Notes: generated by a model not told the origin, from the sequence alone. A DNA stretch of 64,000 bases from Luteimonas yindakuii (GCF_004803715.2 NZ_CP039383.2:620001-684000), one strand, 5' to 3'; positions 9,037 through 18,793 are shown, numbered from the stretch's first letter. Made by a program: numbers and translations.

Positions 9037-10140
9037 ATGAGCGCGCAACCGCAGACCTCCCAGGCACCCAACCTCGGCATGCAGGTCACCACCTTCGAAA
9101 ACCCGATGGGCATCAACGGGTTCGAGTTCGTCGAGTTCGCGGCGCCGGCCGGGCGTGCCGAGTCGATGCGCACCTATCTCCAGCAGCTGGGCTTCACCGC
9201 GATCGCGAAGCACCGCACGCGCGCGATCACCCTGTTCCGCCAGGGCACGATCAACTTCCTGCTCAACGAGGAGCCGGGTTCGTTCGCCTCCGATTTCGCC
9301 GCCACGCACGGCCCATCGGCCTGCGGCTTCGCGATCCGCTTCCAGCGTCCGCCCGCCGAGGTGCTCGAGCACGTGCTCGCCCAGGGCGGCGAGAAGGCCG
9401 ACCACAAACCGGAAACCGGCGCCGTCGACTTCCCGGCGATCAAGGGCATCGGCGACTGCATGCTGTACCTGATCGACGACAACAGCAGCGACGTCTATGC
9501 CGATTACGAGCCGCTGCCGGGCGTGGACCAGCATCCGCGCGGCTTCGGCCTGACCTTCATCGACCACCTCACCCACAACCTGTTCCTCGGGAACATGCAG
9601 AAGTGGTCGGACTACTACGAGAAGCTGTTCAACTTCCGCGAGATCCGCTACTTCGACATCAAGGGCTCGAAGACCGGCCTGCTGTCAAAGGCGATGACCG
9701 CGCCGGACGGCGTGGTGCGTATCCCGCTCAACGAGTCGTCGGACGAGAAGAGCCAGATCAACGAATACCTGCGCGACTACAAGGGCGAGGGCATCCAGCA
9801 CATCGCGCTGTTCACCGACGACATCTACGAGTCGGTGGAGAAGATGCGCGAGGCCGGCATCGCCTTCCTCGACACGCCGGAGAGCTACTTCGACGTCATC
9901 GACCAGCGCATCCCCAACCATGGCGAGGACGTCGAGCGACTGCGCCGCAACGCGATCCTGATCGACGCCGATCCGGAGACCAAGCAACGCAAGCTGCTGC
10001 AGATCTTCGGCCAGAACGCGTTCGGTCCGATCTTCTTCGAGATCATCCAGCGCAAGGGCAACGAGGGCTTCGGCGAAGGCAACTTCCAGGCACTGTTCGA
10101 ATCCATCGAGCGCGACCAGATGAAGCGCGGCGTGCTGTAA
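9037..10140 (+). CDS. hppD: 4-hydroxyphenylpyruvate dioxygenase
   Basis: Converts 4-hydroxyphenylpyruvate to homogentisate in tyrosine catabolism; cytosolic Fe(II) enzyme of 367 residues. Start ATG at 9037 has AAGGAG six bases upstream. The two vicinal-oxygen-chelate halves are present; iron ligands are visible as His in DHLTHN, His in IQHIAL and Glu in FFEIIQRKG. The typical C-terminal helix GNFQALFESIERDQMKRGVL is intact. hmgA follows after a repeat-filled gap and uses the product, so the two form a functional unit under the divergent MarR regulator. Confidence 0.97.
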   Translation: MSAQPQTSQAPNLGMQVTTFENPMGINGFEFVEFAAPAGRAESMRTYLQQLGFTAIAKHRTRAITLFRQGTINFLLNEEPGSFASDFAATHGPSACGFAIRFQRPPAEVLEHVLAQGGEKADHKPETGAVDFPAIKGIGDCMLYLIDDNSSDVYADYEPLPGVDQHPRGFGLTFIDHLTHNLFLGNMQKWSDYYEKLFNFREIRYFDIKGSKTGLLSKAMTAPDGVVRIPLNESSDEKSQINEYLRDYKGEGIQHIALFTDDIYESVEKMREAGIAFLDTPESYFDVIDQRIPNHGEDVERLRRNAILIDADPETKQRKLLQIFGQNAFGPIFFEIIQRKGNEGFGEGNFQALFESIERDQMKRGVL

Positions 10141-10150
10141 GCGCCCGTGT

Positions 10151-10244
10151 CCTTCTCCCGCAAGCGGGAGAAGGTGCCCCGACGGGGCGGCTGAGGGCGC
10201 GCACGCGTGTCCTGACCCCTGCCGCTCTCCCGCATGCGGGAGAG
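10151..10244. repeat. Dispersed intergenic palindromic repeat between hppD and hmgA
   Basis: Two hairpins of one repeat family: ccttctcccgc/gcgggagaagg (10151-10174) and the perfect 20-base palindrome ctctcccgcatgcgggagag (10225-10244), joined by a GC-rich linker including ctgacccctgcc. A related single hairpin with the same core (ctctcccgc/gcgggag) lies at 24629-24660. Such elements are scattered between genes in many high-GC proteobacteria. Here it may partly terminate or stabilise the hppD transcript. Confidence 0.8.
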
Positions 10245-10266
10245 GGATCCAACACCAGGCGACGCC

Positions 10267-11622
10267 ATGAACGCATCCACCGACGACAACGTGATCCCGA
10301 TGCCGCACGCCGACGCCCGGGGCATGCAGCCGCGCGGCTACATGAGCGGGTTCGGCAACCATTTCGCGACCGAGGCCGAGGCCGGCACCCTGCCGGAAGG
10401 GCAGAACTCGCCGCAGCGGGTCGCCCATGGCCTGTATGCCGAGCAGCTGTCGGGCTCGGCCTTCACCGCGCCGCGCGCGGAGAACCGCCGCAGCTGGCTC
10501 TATCGCATCCGCCCGGCCGCCATGCACGGCCCGTTCGAGCGCTGCGTGCAGCCGCGCCTGCATGACGATTTCGGCGACGGCCCGGTGTCGCCCGACCAGA
10601 TGCGCTGGAGCCCGATGCCGCTGCCGGAGACGCCGGTGGATTTCGTCGATGGCCTCTACACCGTGGCCGGCAACGGTTCGGCCGCGGCGCAGACCGGCAT
10701 CGCCGTGCGCGTGTACGCGGCCAACACCTCGATGCAGGGGCGCTGGTACTACAGCGCCGACGGCGAGCAGCTGATCGTGCCGCAGCAGGGCCGGTTGCGC
10801 ATCGCCACCGAAATGGGCGTGCTGGACGTGGAGCCGCAGGAGATCGCGGTGATCCCGCGTGGCGTGCGCTTCCGCGTGGAGCTGCCCGACGGGCCCGCGC
10901 GCGGCTACCTGTGCGAGAACTTCGGTGCCCACCTGCGGCTGCCCGACCTCGGGCCGATCGGCTCAAACGGACTGGCGAATCCGCGCGACTTCCTCAGCCC
11001 GCAGGCGGCCTACGAGGACCTCGAAGGCGATTTCGAACTTGTCGCCAAGTTCCAGGGCCACCTGTGGCGTGCCGACATCGGCCACTCACCGCTCGACGTG
11101 GTCGGCTGGCACGGCAACTACGCGCCGTACAAGTACGACCTGCGCCGCTTCAACACCATCGGCTCGATCAGCTTCGACCATCCCGACCCGAGCATCTTCC
11201 TGGTGCTGACCTCGCCCAGCGACACCGCCGGCGTGGGCAACCTCGATTTCGCGATCTTCCCGCCGCGCTGGCTGGTGCAGCAGCACACGTTCCGGCCGCC
11301 GTGGTTCCACCGCAACGTGGCCAGCGAGTTCATGGGCCTGGTGCACGGCGAATACGACGCCAAGGCCGAAGGGTTCGCGCCCGGTGGCTGCTCGTTGCAC
11401 AACTGCATGACCGGCCACGGACCCGATGCGGCGACATTCGAGAAGGCGTCCAACGCCGACCTGTCGAAGCCCGACGTGATCCGCGACACCATGGCCTTCA
11501 TGTTCGAGTCGCGGGCGGTGATCCGCCCGACGCAGCAGGCCGTGGATGCCGGTCATCGCCAGCGCGACTACCAGGCCTGCTGGGCCGGCCTGAAGCGCAA
11601 CTTCAGCACACCGCGCGGCTGA
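10267..11622 (+). CDS. hmgA: Homogentisate 1,2-dioxygenase
   Basis: Opens the ring of homogentisate to maleylacetoacetate; 451 residues, cytosolic Fe(II) enzyme, hexameric in the family. The N-terminal [13 protein letters not shown] is typical. Iron and catalytic residues are in [20 protein letters not shown] (His, Glu) and [15 protein letters not shown] (His). The ATG at 10267 gives the standard N-terminus, although its ribosome site is weak (only a nearby CAGG). The next enzymes of the route, maleylacetoacetate isomerase and fumarylacetoacetase, lie about 24 kb downstream. Confidence 0.97.
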   Translation: MNASTDDNVIPMPHADARGMQPRGYMSGFGNHFATEAEAGTLPEGQNSPQRVAHGLYAEQLSGSAFTAPRAENRRSWLYRIRPAAMHGPFERCVQPRLHDDFGDGPVSPDQMRWSPMPLPETPVDFVDGLYTVAGNGSAAAQTGIAVRVYAANTSMQGRWYYSADGEQLIVPQQGRLRIATEMGVLDVEPQEIAVIPRGVRFRVELPDGPARGYLCENFGAHLRLPDLGPIGSNGLANPRDFLSPQAAYEDLEGDFELVAKFQGHLWRADIGHSPLDVVGWHGNYAPYKYDLRRFNTIGSISFDHPDPSIFLVLTSPSDTAGVGNLDFAIFPPRWLVQQHTFRPPWFHRNVASEFMGLVHGEYDAKAEGFAPGGCSLHNCMTGHGPDAATFEKASNADLSKPDVIRDTMAFMFESRAVIRPTQQAVDAGHRQRDYQACWAGLKRNFSTPRG

Positions 11623-11630
11623 CCAACCGC

Positions 11631-11651
11631 GACCCCGTCGTACGCGGGGTC
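11631..11651. terminator. Hairpin between convergent hmgA and mnhG
   Basis: gaccccg (11631-11637) pairs with cggggtc (11645-11651) around a seven-base loop, nine bases after the hmgA stop and between convergent genes. There is no clear T-run, so termination is only probable. Confidence 0.4.
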
Positions 11652-11689
11652 CGTTCAGCACGCCCCGGGGCCATGCCGGCCCCCCGCAC

Positions 11690-12097
11690 TCATTCGACGT
11701 GCGGACGCTCGTGGTCGCGCGCGCGCTGTTCGGCGATCTCGTCGGCGTCGTCGCGGATATGGGCTTCCGGATCCGGCGTCACCGACGGGTCGTCGGGCCG
11801 CCCGTCCATCAGCGACAGTGCCGCGCGCGACATCAGGTGCGCCGACACCGGTGCGGTCATGAACAGGAACAGGGTGATCAGCAGCTCGCGCGGGTGCAGG
11901 CCGCTGCCGTAGGTGGTGTGGTAGATCACCGAGGCGAACAGGATGCTGCCCACGCCGAGCGTGCTGGCCTTGGTCGGGCCGTGGATGCGATGGAAGAAGC
12001 TCGACAGCTTCACCAGCGAGAAGCCGCCGAGGAACACGAAGAAGGCGCCGACCAGCAGCATGAAGATGATCAGGGCCGCGAGCAGGGTGGCGATCAT
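11690..12097 (-). CDS. mnhG: Mrp/Mnh cation-proton antiporter subunit G
   Basis: 135 residues; last gene of the antiporter operon. It has three membrane helices in the first 90 residues, with the family stretch KLSSFFHRIHGPTKASTLG near the middle, and a charged cytoplasmic tail rich in Asp, Glu and Arg. Its ATG overlaps the stop of mnhF by four bases (ATGA), showing translational coupling. MnhG is a small accessory subunit of the multi-subunit monovalent cation/H+ antiporter in the inner membrane. Confidence 0.9.
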   Translation of the reverse strand: MIATLLAALIIFMLLVGAFFVFLGGFSLVKLSSFFHRIHGPTKASTLGVGSILFASVIYHTTYGSGLHPRELLITLFLFMTAPVSAHLMSRAALSLMDGRPDDPSVTPDPEAHIRDDADEIAEQRARDHERPHVE

Positions 12098-12363
12098 TCG
12101 ACGATGTCCCGGCGGATGACGTACTTCGACAGCACCACCGTGCCGAAGAAACCGAGCATAGCGATGACCAGCGCGATCTCGAAGTACAGCGACGAGTCGA
12201 GGAACATGCCGAACAGGATGAGTTCGGCGATCGTGCTCACGTACAGCGTGTCCAGCGCGAGGATGCGGTCCGGGGCGGAGGGGCCCTTGATCAGTCGCGT
12301 CAGCGAAAACAGCATGGCGGAACCGACCACGACCATCGCGAACAGGATGGCGGCGTTGATCAT
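12094..12363 (-). CDS. mnhF: Mrp/Mnh antiporter subunit F
   Basis: 89-residue protein with three membrane helices and the family motif GPSAPDRILALDTL. Start ATG at 12363 overlaps the mnhE stop by four bases and its own stop overlaps mnhG. Longer in-frame readings upstream only shadow mnhE. It is a small membrane subunit of the complex; family members contribute to ion flux rather than acting alone. Confidence 0.9.
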   Translation of the reverse strand: MINAAILFAMVVVGSAMLFSLTRLIKGPSAPDRILALDTLYVSTIAELILFGMFLDSSLYFEIALVIAMLGFFGTVVLSKYVIRRDIVE

Positions 12364-12848
12364 GGGAACACCCTGCGCAGCGGCGCTTCGTAGCGGGTCT
12401 TGATCTCGGCGATCGCGGCGTCCGGATCCTCGACGTCGAGGAAGTGCACCAGCAGGTGCTTGCGGTCTGCGGAGAGTTCGGTCGACACCGTGCCCGGCGT
12501 CAGCGTGATCACGCTGGTGAGCGCGGAGATGCCATGGATGTTGGTGAGCTCGAGCGGGATCCAGATGAAGGCCGAGCGCAGTTCCTTTTCCGGGCCCAGC
12601 ACCTGGCGGGCGACGGTGATGTTGGCGACCACCACGTCCCATGCGAGCTTGGCCGCCAGCGGGATCAGCGCGCCGGCATTGCCGATCTGGGCGAACTCGC
12701 GCTCCAGGCGCGCGGAAAGCTGCGGCATCAGCAGCGCCAGCAGCAGGCCCATCAGCAGGGTCGCGGCGCTGTAGTTCTCCGCCATCAGCACCCAGAAGAT
12801 GAAGACGGTGATGCTCTGCGGGATCGAGGGAAAGAGCTGGAATTTCAT
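12360..12848 (-). CDS. mnhE: Mrp/Mnh antiporter subunit E
   Basis: 162 residues. Two N-terminal membrane helices are followed by a soluble part with the family stretches ANITVARQVLGPE, ITLTPGTVSTELS and LLVHFLDV. It follows mnhD after a single base and couples to mnhF by a four-base overlap. MnhE helps assemble the antiporter complex in the inner membrane. Confidence 0.9.
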   Translation of the reverse strand: MKFQLFPSIPQSITVFIFWVLMAENYSAATLLMGLLLALLMPQLSARLEREFAQIGNAGALIPLAAKLAWDVVVANITVARQVLGPEKELRSAFIWIPLELTNIHGISALTSVITLTPGTVSTELSADRKHLLVHFLDVEDPDAAIAEIKTRYEAPLRRVFP

Positions 12849-12849
12849 G

Positions 12850-14376
12850 TCAGGGCGCCCTCAGCTGGGGACCGGTCGAGCGCACCGATTCGATGTAGTC
12901 GTCGGGCGACAGCAGCTGGGTGGCGGTGGCCTGCGTGTAGCGCAGCACCGGCTCGGCGGCAACGCTCAGCGCGATGCCGTACGCCAGCAGCAGGGTGGTG
13001 GCGGCAAGCTCGAAGCCCGGGATCGTCGGCGGTGGCGGGCCGGGCAGGTCACTTTCCTCCACCCGCCAGAACAGCCGCGTGCCGGTGCGGGTCAGGCCGA
13101 TGATGCCCAGCAGGCTGCTGCCGAGCACTGCCGTGTAGACCCAGCCGACGGCCGTGTCCGGGGTGGCGTCGAGCAGCACGAACTTGCCGATGAAGCCGGA
13201 CAGCGGCGGCAGGCCGACGATCGACACCGCCGCGATGAGGTAGAGCGAGCCGGTCAGCTTCGGCAGCGGCGGCGCAGTCGGCAGCACGCGGTCGCCGAGC
13301 AGGCCGCGCTCGCGCTGCACGATGTGGGCGACCATGAACATCGCCGCGGCGGCAAAGCAGCTGTGTGGCAGGTAGTACAGGCCTGCGGAGATGGTGCCCG
13401 GCTCGGCCAGTGCGAACGCGACGAACAGCGTGCCCGCCGACAGCAGCACCAGATAGGCCGCGCCGATGCGCAGGCGCTGCGAACCGACCACGCCGACGCC
13501 GGCCAGCACCAGGGTCACCAGGCCGAACGCGAGCAGGGTGTCACGGCCGAAACCGGCGAGCAGGCCGGCCTCGTCGCCGAACATCAGCGTCGACACCCGC
13601 AGCAGCGCGTACAGGCCGACCTTGGTCATGATGGTGAACAGCGCCGCCACCGCCGCCGGCGCGCGCGAGTATGTTTCCGGCAGCCACAGGTACAGCGGCA
13701 GCAGCGCGGCCTTGGAACAGAACACCACCAGCAACAGGCCGCATGCCGCGCGCACGATCGCCAGGTCCTCGGGGGCGACCTCGCGCAGGCGCACCGCGAG
13801 TTCGGCCATGTTGAGCGTGCCGAGCAGTCCGTACAGCAGGCCCAGCGCGACCAGGAACAGGGTGGACGCGGCGATGTTGAACACCACGTAGTGCATGCCC
13901 GCCTTCATGCGGTCGCCGCGCCCGCCCGACAGCAGCAGCCCGAACGACGAGATCAACAGCACCTCGAAGAACACGAACAGGTTGAAGATGTCGCCGGTGA
14001 GGAAGGCGCCGTTGAGGCCGGCGAGCTGGATCTGGAACAGCGAATGGAAATGCAGCGCGCGCTTGTCCCAACCGGCACATGCGTACAGCAGGCAGGGAAT
14101 GGCCAGCAGCGTGGTGGTCACCACCATCATCGCGCTGAGCCGGTCGACCATCAGCACGATGCCCAGGCGCGCCGGCCAGTCGCCCATCAGGTAGACGTCG
14201 ATGCCGCCCTGCGAGGCACGCACCAGCAGCGCCAGCGCCGAGGCCAGCAGCAGCGCCATGCCGATCCATGCGCCGGTGCGCAGGACCTGGCTGTCGTGAC
14301 GGCGTTCGAGCAGCAGCAGTGCCGCGCCGGTGATCAGCGGCACCAGGATCGGTGCGAGGACCAGGTGCTGCGTCAT
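12850..14376 (-). CDS. mnhD: Mrp/Mnh antiporter subunit D (proton-translocating)
   Basis: 508 residues, about 14 membrane helices, of the family shared with complex I subunits NuoL/M/N. The proton-path signatures are visible: Glu in the N-terminal third (FVFFEVLLISSFGL), Lys in the central part (AALFTIMTKVGLYALLR), and a discontinuous helix near the end. Together with MnhA it forms the ion-pumping core. Its ATG overlaps the mnhC stop by four bases. Confidence 0.93.
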   Translation of the reverse strand: MTQHLVLAPILVPLITGAALLLLERRHDSQVLRTGAWIGMALLLASALALLVRASQGGIDVYLMGDWPARLGIVLMVDRLSAMMVVTTTLLAIPCLLYACAGWDKRALHFHSLFQIQLAGLNGAFLTGDIFNLFVFFEVLLISSFGLLLSGGRGDRMKAGMHYVVFNIAASTLFLVALGLLYGLLGTLNMAELAVRLREVAPEDLAIVRAACGLLLVVFCSKAALLPLYLWLPETYSRAPAAVAALFTIMTKVGLYALLRVSTLMFGDEAGLLAGFGRDTLLAFGLVTLVLAGVGVVGSQRLRIGAAYLVLLSAGTLFVAFALAEPGTISAGLYYLPHSCFAAAAMFMVAHIVQRERGLLGDRVLPTAPPLPKLTGSLYLIAAVSIVGLPPLSGFIGKFVLLDATPDTAVGWVYTAVLGSSLLGIIGLTRTGTRLFWRVEESDLPGPPPPTIPGFELAATTLLLAYGIALSVAAEPVLRYTQATATQLLSPDDYIESVRSTGPQLRAP

Positions 14377-14735
14377 CGGTCACCCTTGCGCGCGCGGGCG
14401 GGCTCGCGGCCATCCACGTGATCGCTCTGCAGGTCGGCGTGGTTGCGCATCGCCACCACCACCACCACCGCGGTCATCGCGAAGGCGATCACGATCGCGG
14501 TCAGCACCAGGGCCTGCGGCAACGGGTCGGCGTAGTTGGCCAGCGTCGGCGCCACGTCGGCGGCGAGCACAGGCGGCTTGCCGATCACCAGCCGGCCGGA
14601 CGAGAAGATCAGCAGGTTGGTCGCGTACGACAGCAGGGTCAGGCCCAGGATCACGTCGAACGTACGGGCGCGCAGCAGCAGGTACACACCCGAGGCGGTG
14701 AGCACGCCGATGGCGCTGGCAAGCGCGAATTCCAT
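14373..14735 (-). CDS. mnhC: Mrp/Mnh antiporter subunit C (NuoK-like)
   Basis: 120 residues, three membrane helices homologous to NuoK, including LGLTLLSYATNLLIFSSG and the third helix LPQALVLTAIVIAFAMTAVV, which carries the family's conserved polar residues. The start ATG at 14735 shares one base with the mnhA stop (TGATG). The C-terminal tail is short, charged and probably cytoplasmic. Confidence 0.92.
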   Translation of the reverse strand: MEFALASAIGVLTASGVYLLLRARTFDVILGLTLLSYATNLLIFSSGRLVIGKPPVLAADVAPTLANYADPLPQALVLTAIVIAFAMTAVVVVVAMRNHADLQSDHVDGREPARARKGDR

Positions 14736-17536
14736 CAGTAATCCTCCTCTGCGGCACGCTGGCGGTGCTTGACCGTGCCCATCGTCGACAGCATGAGCAG
14801 CGCACCCGCGAACACCACCACGTACACGCCGGTATCGAACACCAGCGCACTGGCCAGCGGCAGCGTGCCCACGATGGGCAGCTCCAGGTCGTAATGCCCG
14901 CTGGTCAGGAACGGCAACCCGAACAGCAGCGAGCCCAGACCGCCGACGCAGGCGATCAGCAGGCCGATGCCGACACCGCGCAGGTAGTCGAAGCCGAACG
15001 TGGCCTCCACCGCGCGCGCGCCCTGCAGCACGTACTTGATCAGCACCGGCACGGCGATCGCCAGGCCGGCGATGAAGCCGCCACCGGGCGCGTTGTGGCC
15101 GCGCAGGAACAGGTAGATCGACACCGTCAGCGTCAGCGGGAAAAGCAACTGGGTGAGGTCGGCGGGGATCGGCAGCTGCACCGGTGGGCCCGGCATCACC
15201 TCGTCGGGCTTGAGCCGCGCCCAGCGCAGCAGCGCGTGCACGGTGAGCGCGGCGACCGCGAACACGGTGATCTCGCCGAACGTATCGAAGCCGCGGAAGT
15301 CCACCAGGATCACGTTGACCACGTTGGCGCCATAGGCCTCGGGCAGCGAGCGCGCGAGGAGTTCGGGGGCGATCGTCTGCGACGGCCGCAGCAGCATCCC
15401 GTAGACCAGCGCGAACACGCCCAGGCCCGCGGCCAGCGAAATGCCGGCATCGCGCCAGCGGCGGAACGGCGTACGCGACTGCTTCGACTGCTTGGGCAGG
15501 TAGTTGAGCGCCATCATCATCATCGCGATGGTGACCATCTCCACCAGCAGCTGGGTCAGGGCGAGGTCGGGCGCCGACAGCAGGGCGAAGATCGCACACA
15601 GCATCAGGCCCACCGCACCGATCACGATCAGCGCGGTCAGGCGGCGTCCGTGCGCGGCAACCGTGGCCACCGAGCTCACCACCAACACCGTCCAGATGAT
15701 CCATCCCAGCACCGGCATCGGCTGCGAGCCCGGCAGCGAGGCGAGGCCGATCGCCTCGCCCACCGCGTCGCCCATGAACGGCACCGCGCCCACCACCAGC
15801 ACCACCACGATCATCCAGAACAGGCTGCGGCGGATGCCGCCGGCGGCGACGCGTTCGGTGAACCTGCCGGCCGCGGCGAACAGCTTCTCGATGTTGACCT
15901 GGAACAGGTGGCGGCCCCAGGAACGCAGGATCGCGTCGTGCAGGGCGAACAGCCGGCGCAGGGTGAAGTACAGCACCACGCCGCCGACCAGGCCGATGAT
16001 GCTCATCGCCAGCGGCAGGTTCCAGCCGTGCCAGACCGCGAGGCTGAACTCCGGTGCGGCATCGCCGAGCGTGCCCGCCACCGCGGTTTCGAGGATGCCG
16101 CTGACGGTCAGTGCCGGCAGGATGCCGACCGCCAGGCACATCACCACCAGCACCGCCACCGGCACGCGCATCCAGCGCACCGGCTCGTGCGGGTCGGTGT
16201 CGAGGTCGCGCGGGCCATCGCCGAAGAAGGTGTCGTGGACGAAGCGCAGGCTGTAGGCAACGCCCAGCACGCCGGCCAGGCCCGCGGCAACGGTGACGAA
16301 CAGCTGCATCGCGCCCTGGGCCTCGACCTGCAGCGCCTCGGCGAAGAACATTTCCTTGGACAGGAAGCCGTTGAGCAGCGGTACGCCGGCCATCGCCAGC
16401 GAGGCGATGATCGCCAGGGCGGCGGTGTAGGGCATGAAGCGCCGCAGGTTGCCGAGCCGGCGCATGTCGCGGGTGCCGGTCTCGTGGTCGATGATGCCCG
16501 CGGCCATGAACAGCGAGGCCTTGAAGGTAGCGTGGTTGAGGATGTGGAACACGCCGGCCACCACCGCCATCGGCGTGGACAGCCCGAACAGCATGGTGAT
16601 CAGGCCCAGATGGGAGATGGTCGAGTAGGCCAGCAGCCCTTTGATGTCGTGCTGGAAGATCGCATACCAGGCGCCGATCACCAGGGTGATCGCGCCGACG
16701 GTGGTGACCACGTAGAAGAACAGGTCGGTGCCGGCGAGCGCCGGATGCAGCCGGGCCAGCAGGAACACGCCGGCTTTCACCATCGTTGCCGAGTGCAGGT
16801 AGGCCGACACCGGCGTCGGCGCGGCCATCGCCTGCGGCAGCCAGAACTGGAACGGGAACTGCGCGCTCTTGGTGAAGACGCCGGCCAGCACCAGGCCGAG
16901 GATCGCCGGGTACCAGCTGCTGGCGCGGATCACGTCGCCGGCAGCGAGGACCGCGTCGAGTTCGAAGCTGCCCACCACGCGGCCGATCAGCAGCACGCCG
17001 CCGAGCAGCGCCAGGCCGCCAAGGCCGGTCACGGTGAGCGCCATGCGCGCGCCCTGGCGGGCGTCCTCGCGGTGGGTCCAGAAGCCGATCAGCAGGAACG
17101 AGCTGATCGAGGTGAGTTCCCAGAACACCACCAGCAGCAGCAGGTTGCCGGCCAGCACCATGCCGAGCATCGCGCCCATGAACAGCAGCAGGAACGAGTA
17201 GAAGCGCGGCGCGTTGTCGCGGCTGCTGAGGTAGTAGTGGGCGTACATCACGATCAGCACGCCGATGCCCAGCACCAGCCCGGTGAACATCCAGGCGAGG
17301 CCGTCGAGCCGCAGTGACAGGTCCAGCCCGGCCGAGGGAATCCAGGGCAGGCTCGCACGCAGGATCTCGCCGCCCATCACCGCGGGCGACATCAGCCCGA
17401 GCAGGACCAGGCCTGCCAGCGGCGCGGCCGCCGCGGCCCACGACACGGCGCCACGCGAGAGCGTGCGCGGCAGCGCAGCCACGACTGCCGCTGCCAGGAA
17501 CGGAAGCGACAGCAGGATATGCAGGGTCAGGGGCAT
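14735..17536 (-). CDS. mnhA: Mrp/Mnh antiporter fused subunits A and B
   Basis: 933 residues and the first gene of the operon. Residues 1-770 are MnhA: a NuoL-like domain (VMYAHYYLSSRDNAPRFY, LLVVFWELTSISSFLLIGFW with the key Glu, TKSAQFPFQFWLPQAMAAPT) plus the C-terminal hydrogenase-4-like extension. The last 150 residues (from about LPIPADLTQLLFPLTLTVS, with GHNAPGGGFIAGL) are a complete MnhB domain. Fused A-B marks the group 2 six-gene Mrp systems, as in Pha-type operons. The complex exports Na+ or K+ in exchange for H+, giving alkali or salt tolerance. The ATG at 17536 fits the first helix; its ribosome site is weak. Confidence 0.93.
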   Translation of the reverse strand: MPLTLHILLSLPFLAAAVVAALPRTLSRGAVSWAAAAAPLAGLVLLGLMSPAVMGGEILRASLPWIPSAGLDLSLRLDGLAWMFTGLVLGIGVLIVMYAHYYLSSRDNAPRFYSFLLLFMGAMLGMVLAGNLLLLVVFWELTSISSFLLIGFWTHREDARQGARMALTVTGLGGLALLGGVLLIGRVVGSFELDAVLAAGDVIRASSWYPAILGLVLAGVFTKSAQFPFQFWLPQAMAAPTPVSAYLHSATMVKAGVFLLARLHPALAGTDLFFYVVTTVGAITLVIGAWYAIFQHDIKGLLAYSTISHLGLITMLFGLSTPMAVVAGVFHILNHATFKASLFMAAGIIDHETGTRDMRRLGNLRRFMPYTAALAIIASLAMAGVPLLNGFLSKEMFFAEALQVEAQGAMQLFVTVAAGLAGVLGVAYSLRFVHDTFFGDGPRDLDTDPHEPVRWMRVPVAVLVVMCLAVGILPALTVSGILETAVAGTLGDAAPEFSLAVWHGWNLPLAMSIIGLVGGVVLYFTLRRLFALHDAILRSWGRHLFQVNIEKLFAAAGRFTERVAAGGIRRSLFWMIVVVLVVGAVPFMGDAVGEAIGLASLPGSQPMPVLGWIIWTVLVVSSVATVAAHGRRLTALIVIGAVGLMLCAIFALLSAPDLALTQLLVEMVTIAMMMMALNYLPKQSKQSRTPFRRWRDAGISLAAGLGVFALVYGMLLRPSQTIAPELLARSLPEAYGANVVNVILVDFRGFDTFGEITVFAVAALTVHALLRWARLKPDEVMPGPPVQLPIPADLTQLLFPLTLTVSIYLFLRGHNAPGGGFIAGLAIAVPVLIKYVLQGARAVEATFGFDYLRGVGIGLLIACVGGLGSLLFGLPFLTSGHYDLELPIVGTLPLASALVFDTGVYVVVFAGALLMLSTMGTVKHRQRAAEEDY

Positions 17537-17863
17537 GCAGGGAATGCGTGATTCACGAGCGGCGCCCGATTCTAGCAGTGCCCTGCGACGGTCCTGTCCA
17601 TAATCGCGCGCACGTGTAACTGGAATGGTGCGTCGCAGGAACCCCGTGCAACCGCATCGCGCGCGGTGCGGACACCACCATCCGCAGCGACGCTGCAGCG
17701 TGTTGTCAGTCGCGTCGGCGAACGGGACACTGGCGATCCCTGTCGGCCTGGCCAGACCTCTGCGCACGATCCTCGTCCACGCCAATGCGAACGCACCCGG
17801 GCCGCTGCCTGTCGGGGTGTCGGCAGTGCGCGGGGGTTCTGCAGTGCGCGGGGCGATGCAGCG
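17537..17863. promoter_or_regulatory. Divergent intergenic region between the antiporter operon and an SDR gene
   Basis: The 327-base gap holds promoters for both directions. On the minus strand an extended -10 reads TGC-TAGAAT (rc of 17569-17577), about 26 bases before mnhA. On the plus strand CATAAT (17599-17604) is a possible -10. CACGTGTAAC at 17611-17620 matches one half of the MarR operator at 8955-8976. A 13-base direct repeat (gcagtgcgcgggg) occurs at 17823 and 17841, just before the SDR start. No further gene is evident. Confidence 0.5.
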
Positions 17864-18742
17864 ATGACGCCCGCCGGGCCGCGCCGGGCCCTGGTGTTCG
17901 GTGCAAGCGGACAGATCGGCGACGCACTGCTGGGCCGGCTGGCCGCGACGGACTGGCGGGTGGACGCGGTGTCGCGCCGGCCCCCGGCTACCGAGCGCGC
18001 GATGCTGCGCTGGCATGCAGGCGGATTTCCCGACTTCGTCGCCCCCGACGAATGCTTCGATGCGGTGTTCAGCTGTGGCCCGCTGGATGCATTTTCGGAG
18101 TGGTACGCAAACGCGTCGCTGCAGGCTCCGCGGGTGATCGCGTTCGGTTCGACCAGCCTCGAGACCAAGCGGTCAGCGGGCGATCCGGGTGAGCGCGCGT
18201 TGGCGGCCACGCTGGCGGCGTCGGAGGCGCGGGTGTTCGCGACGGCGCACGCGCGTGGCGCGGCGGCCACGCTGCTGCGGCCGACCCTTGTCTATGGCGC
18301 CGCGCGCGACGCCAGCCTGAGCCGGGTCGCGGCACTGGCGCGGCGCACCGGCCTGTTCGTGCTTCCACGCGATGCGCGCGGCCTGCGCCAGCCGGTGCAT
18401 GTCGACGATCTGGCCGCCGCAGCCATTGCCGCGCTGGATTCGCCCAGCGCCGCGGGACAGGCCTACGCGCTGCCGGGCGGTGAATCGCTGCCCTACGACG
18501 CGATGGTCGAGCGGGTACTGGCGGCGTTGCCGGAACGGCCGCGGCTGTTGCGCGTGCCCTCGCCACTGTTCCGCTTGGCACTCGCCGCCGCGCATGCGGG
18601 TGGGCGGCTGCACGGACTGCCGGCCGGTGCGGTGGCGCGGATGCGCGAGGATCTGGTGTTCGATGCCAGCCCGGCGATCCGCGACCTGGGTTACGCGCCG
18701 CGGGAATTCAGGCCGACGCGCGGAATGCTGGTGGCGGACTGA
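17864..18742 (+). CDS. NAD(P)-binding SDR/epimerase-type protein
   Basis: 292 residues. The N-terminal Rossmann glycine motif GASGQIGDAL binds NAD(P). Later parts follow extended short-chain dehydrogenases (LLRPTLVYGAARDASL, QPVHVDDLAAAAIAAL, and AYALPGGESLPYDAMVERVL), close to epimerase/dehydratase or NmrA-like proteins. The usual Y-x-x-x-K pair is not obvious, so catalysis may differ or be lost. Start ATG at 17864 precedes the Rossmann strand directly; upstream in-frame sequence has low-complexity residues only. Substrate unknown. Confidence 0.75.
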   Translation: MTPAGPRRALVFGASGQIGDALLGRLAATDWRVDAVSRRPPATERAMLRWHAGGFPDFVAPDECFDAVFSCGPLDAFSEWYANASLQAPRVIAFGSTSLETKRSAGDPGERALAATLAASEARVFATAHARGAAATLLRPTLVYGAARDASLSRVAALARRTGLFVLPRDARGLRQPVHVDDLAAAAIAALDSPSAAGQAYALPGGESLPYDAMVERVLAALPERPRLLRVPSPLFRLALAAAHAGGRLHGLPAGAVARMREDLVFDASPAIRDLGYAPREFRPTRGMLVAD

Positions 18743-18793
18743 GAACAGTGGCCGTGCATGGCGGCGGCGCGCCCTCCAGCACGCGCCCGGGCT

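Noticed and set aside
12799-14421. Long plus-strand frame opposite mnhD
   Set aside because: Antisense shadow; mnhD motifs and operon overlaps settle the strand.
14765-17317. 850-codon plus-strand frame opposite mnhA
   Set aside because: Low-complexity His/Gln/Arg composition and complete overlap with a well-supported membrane protein.
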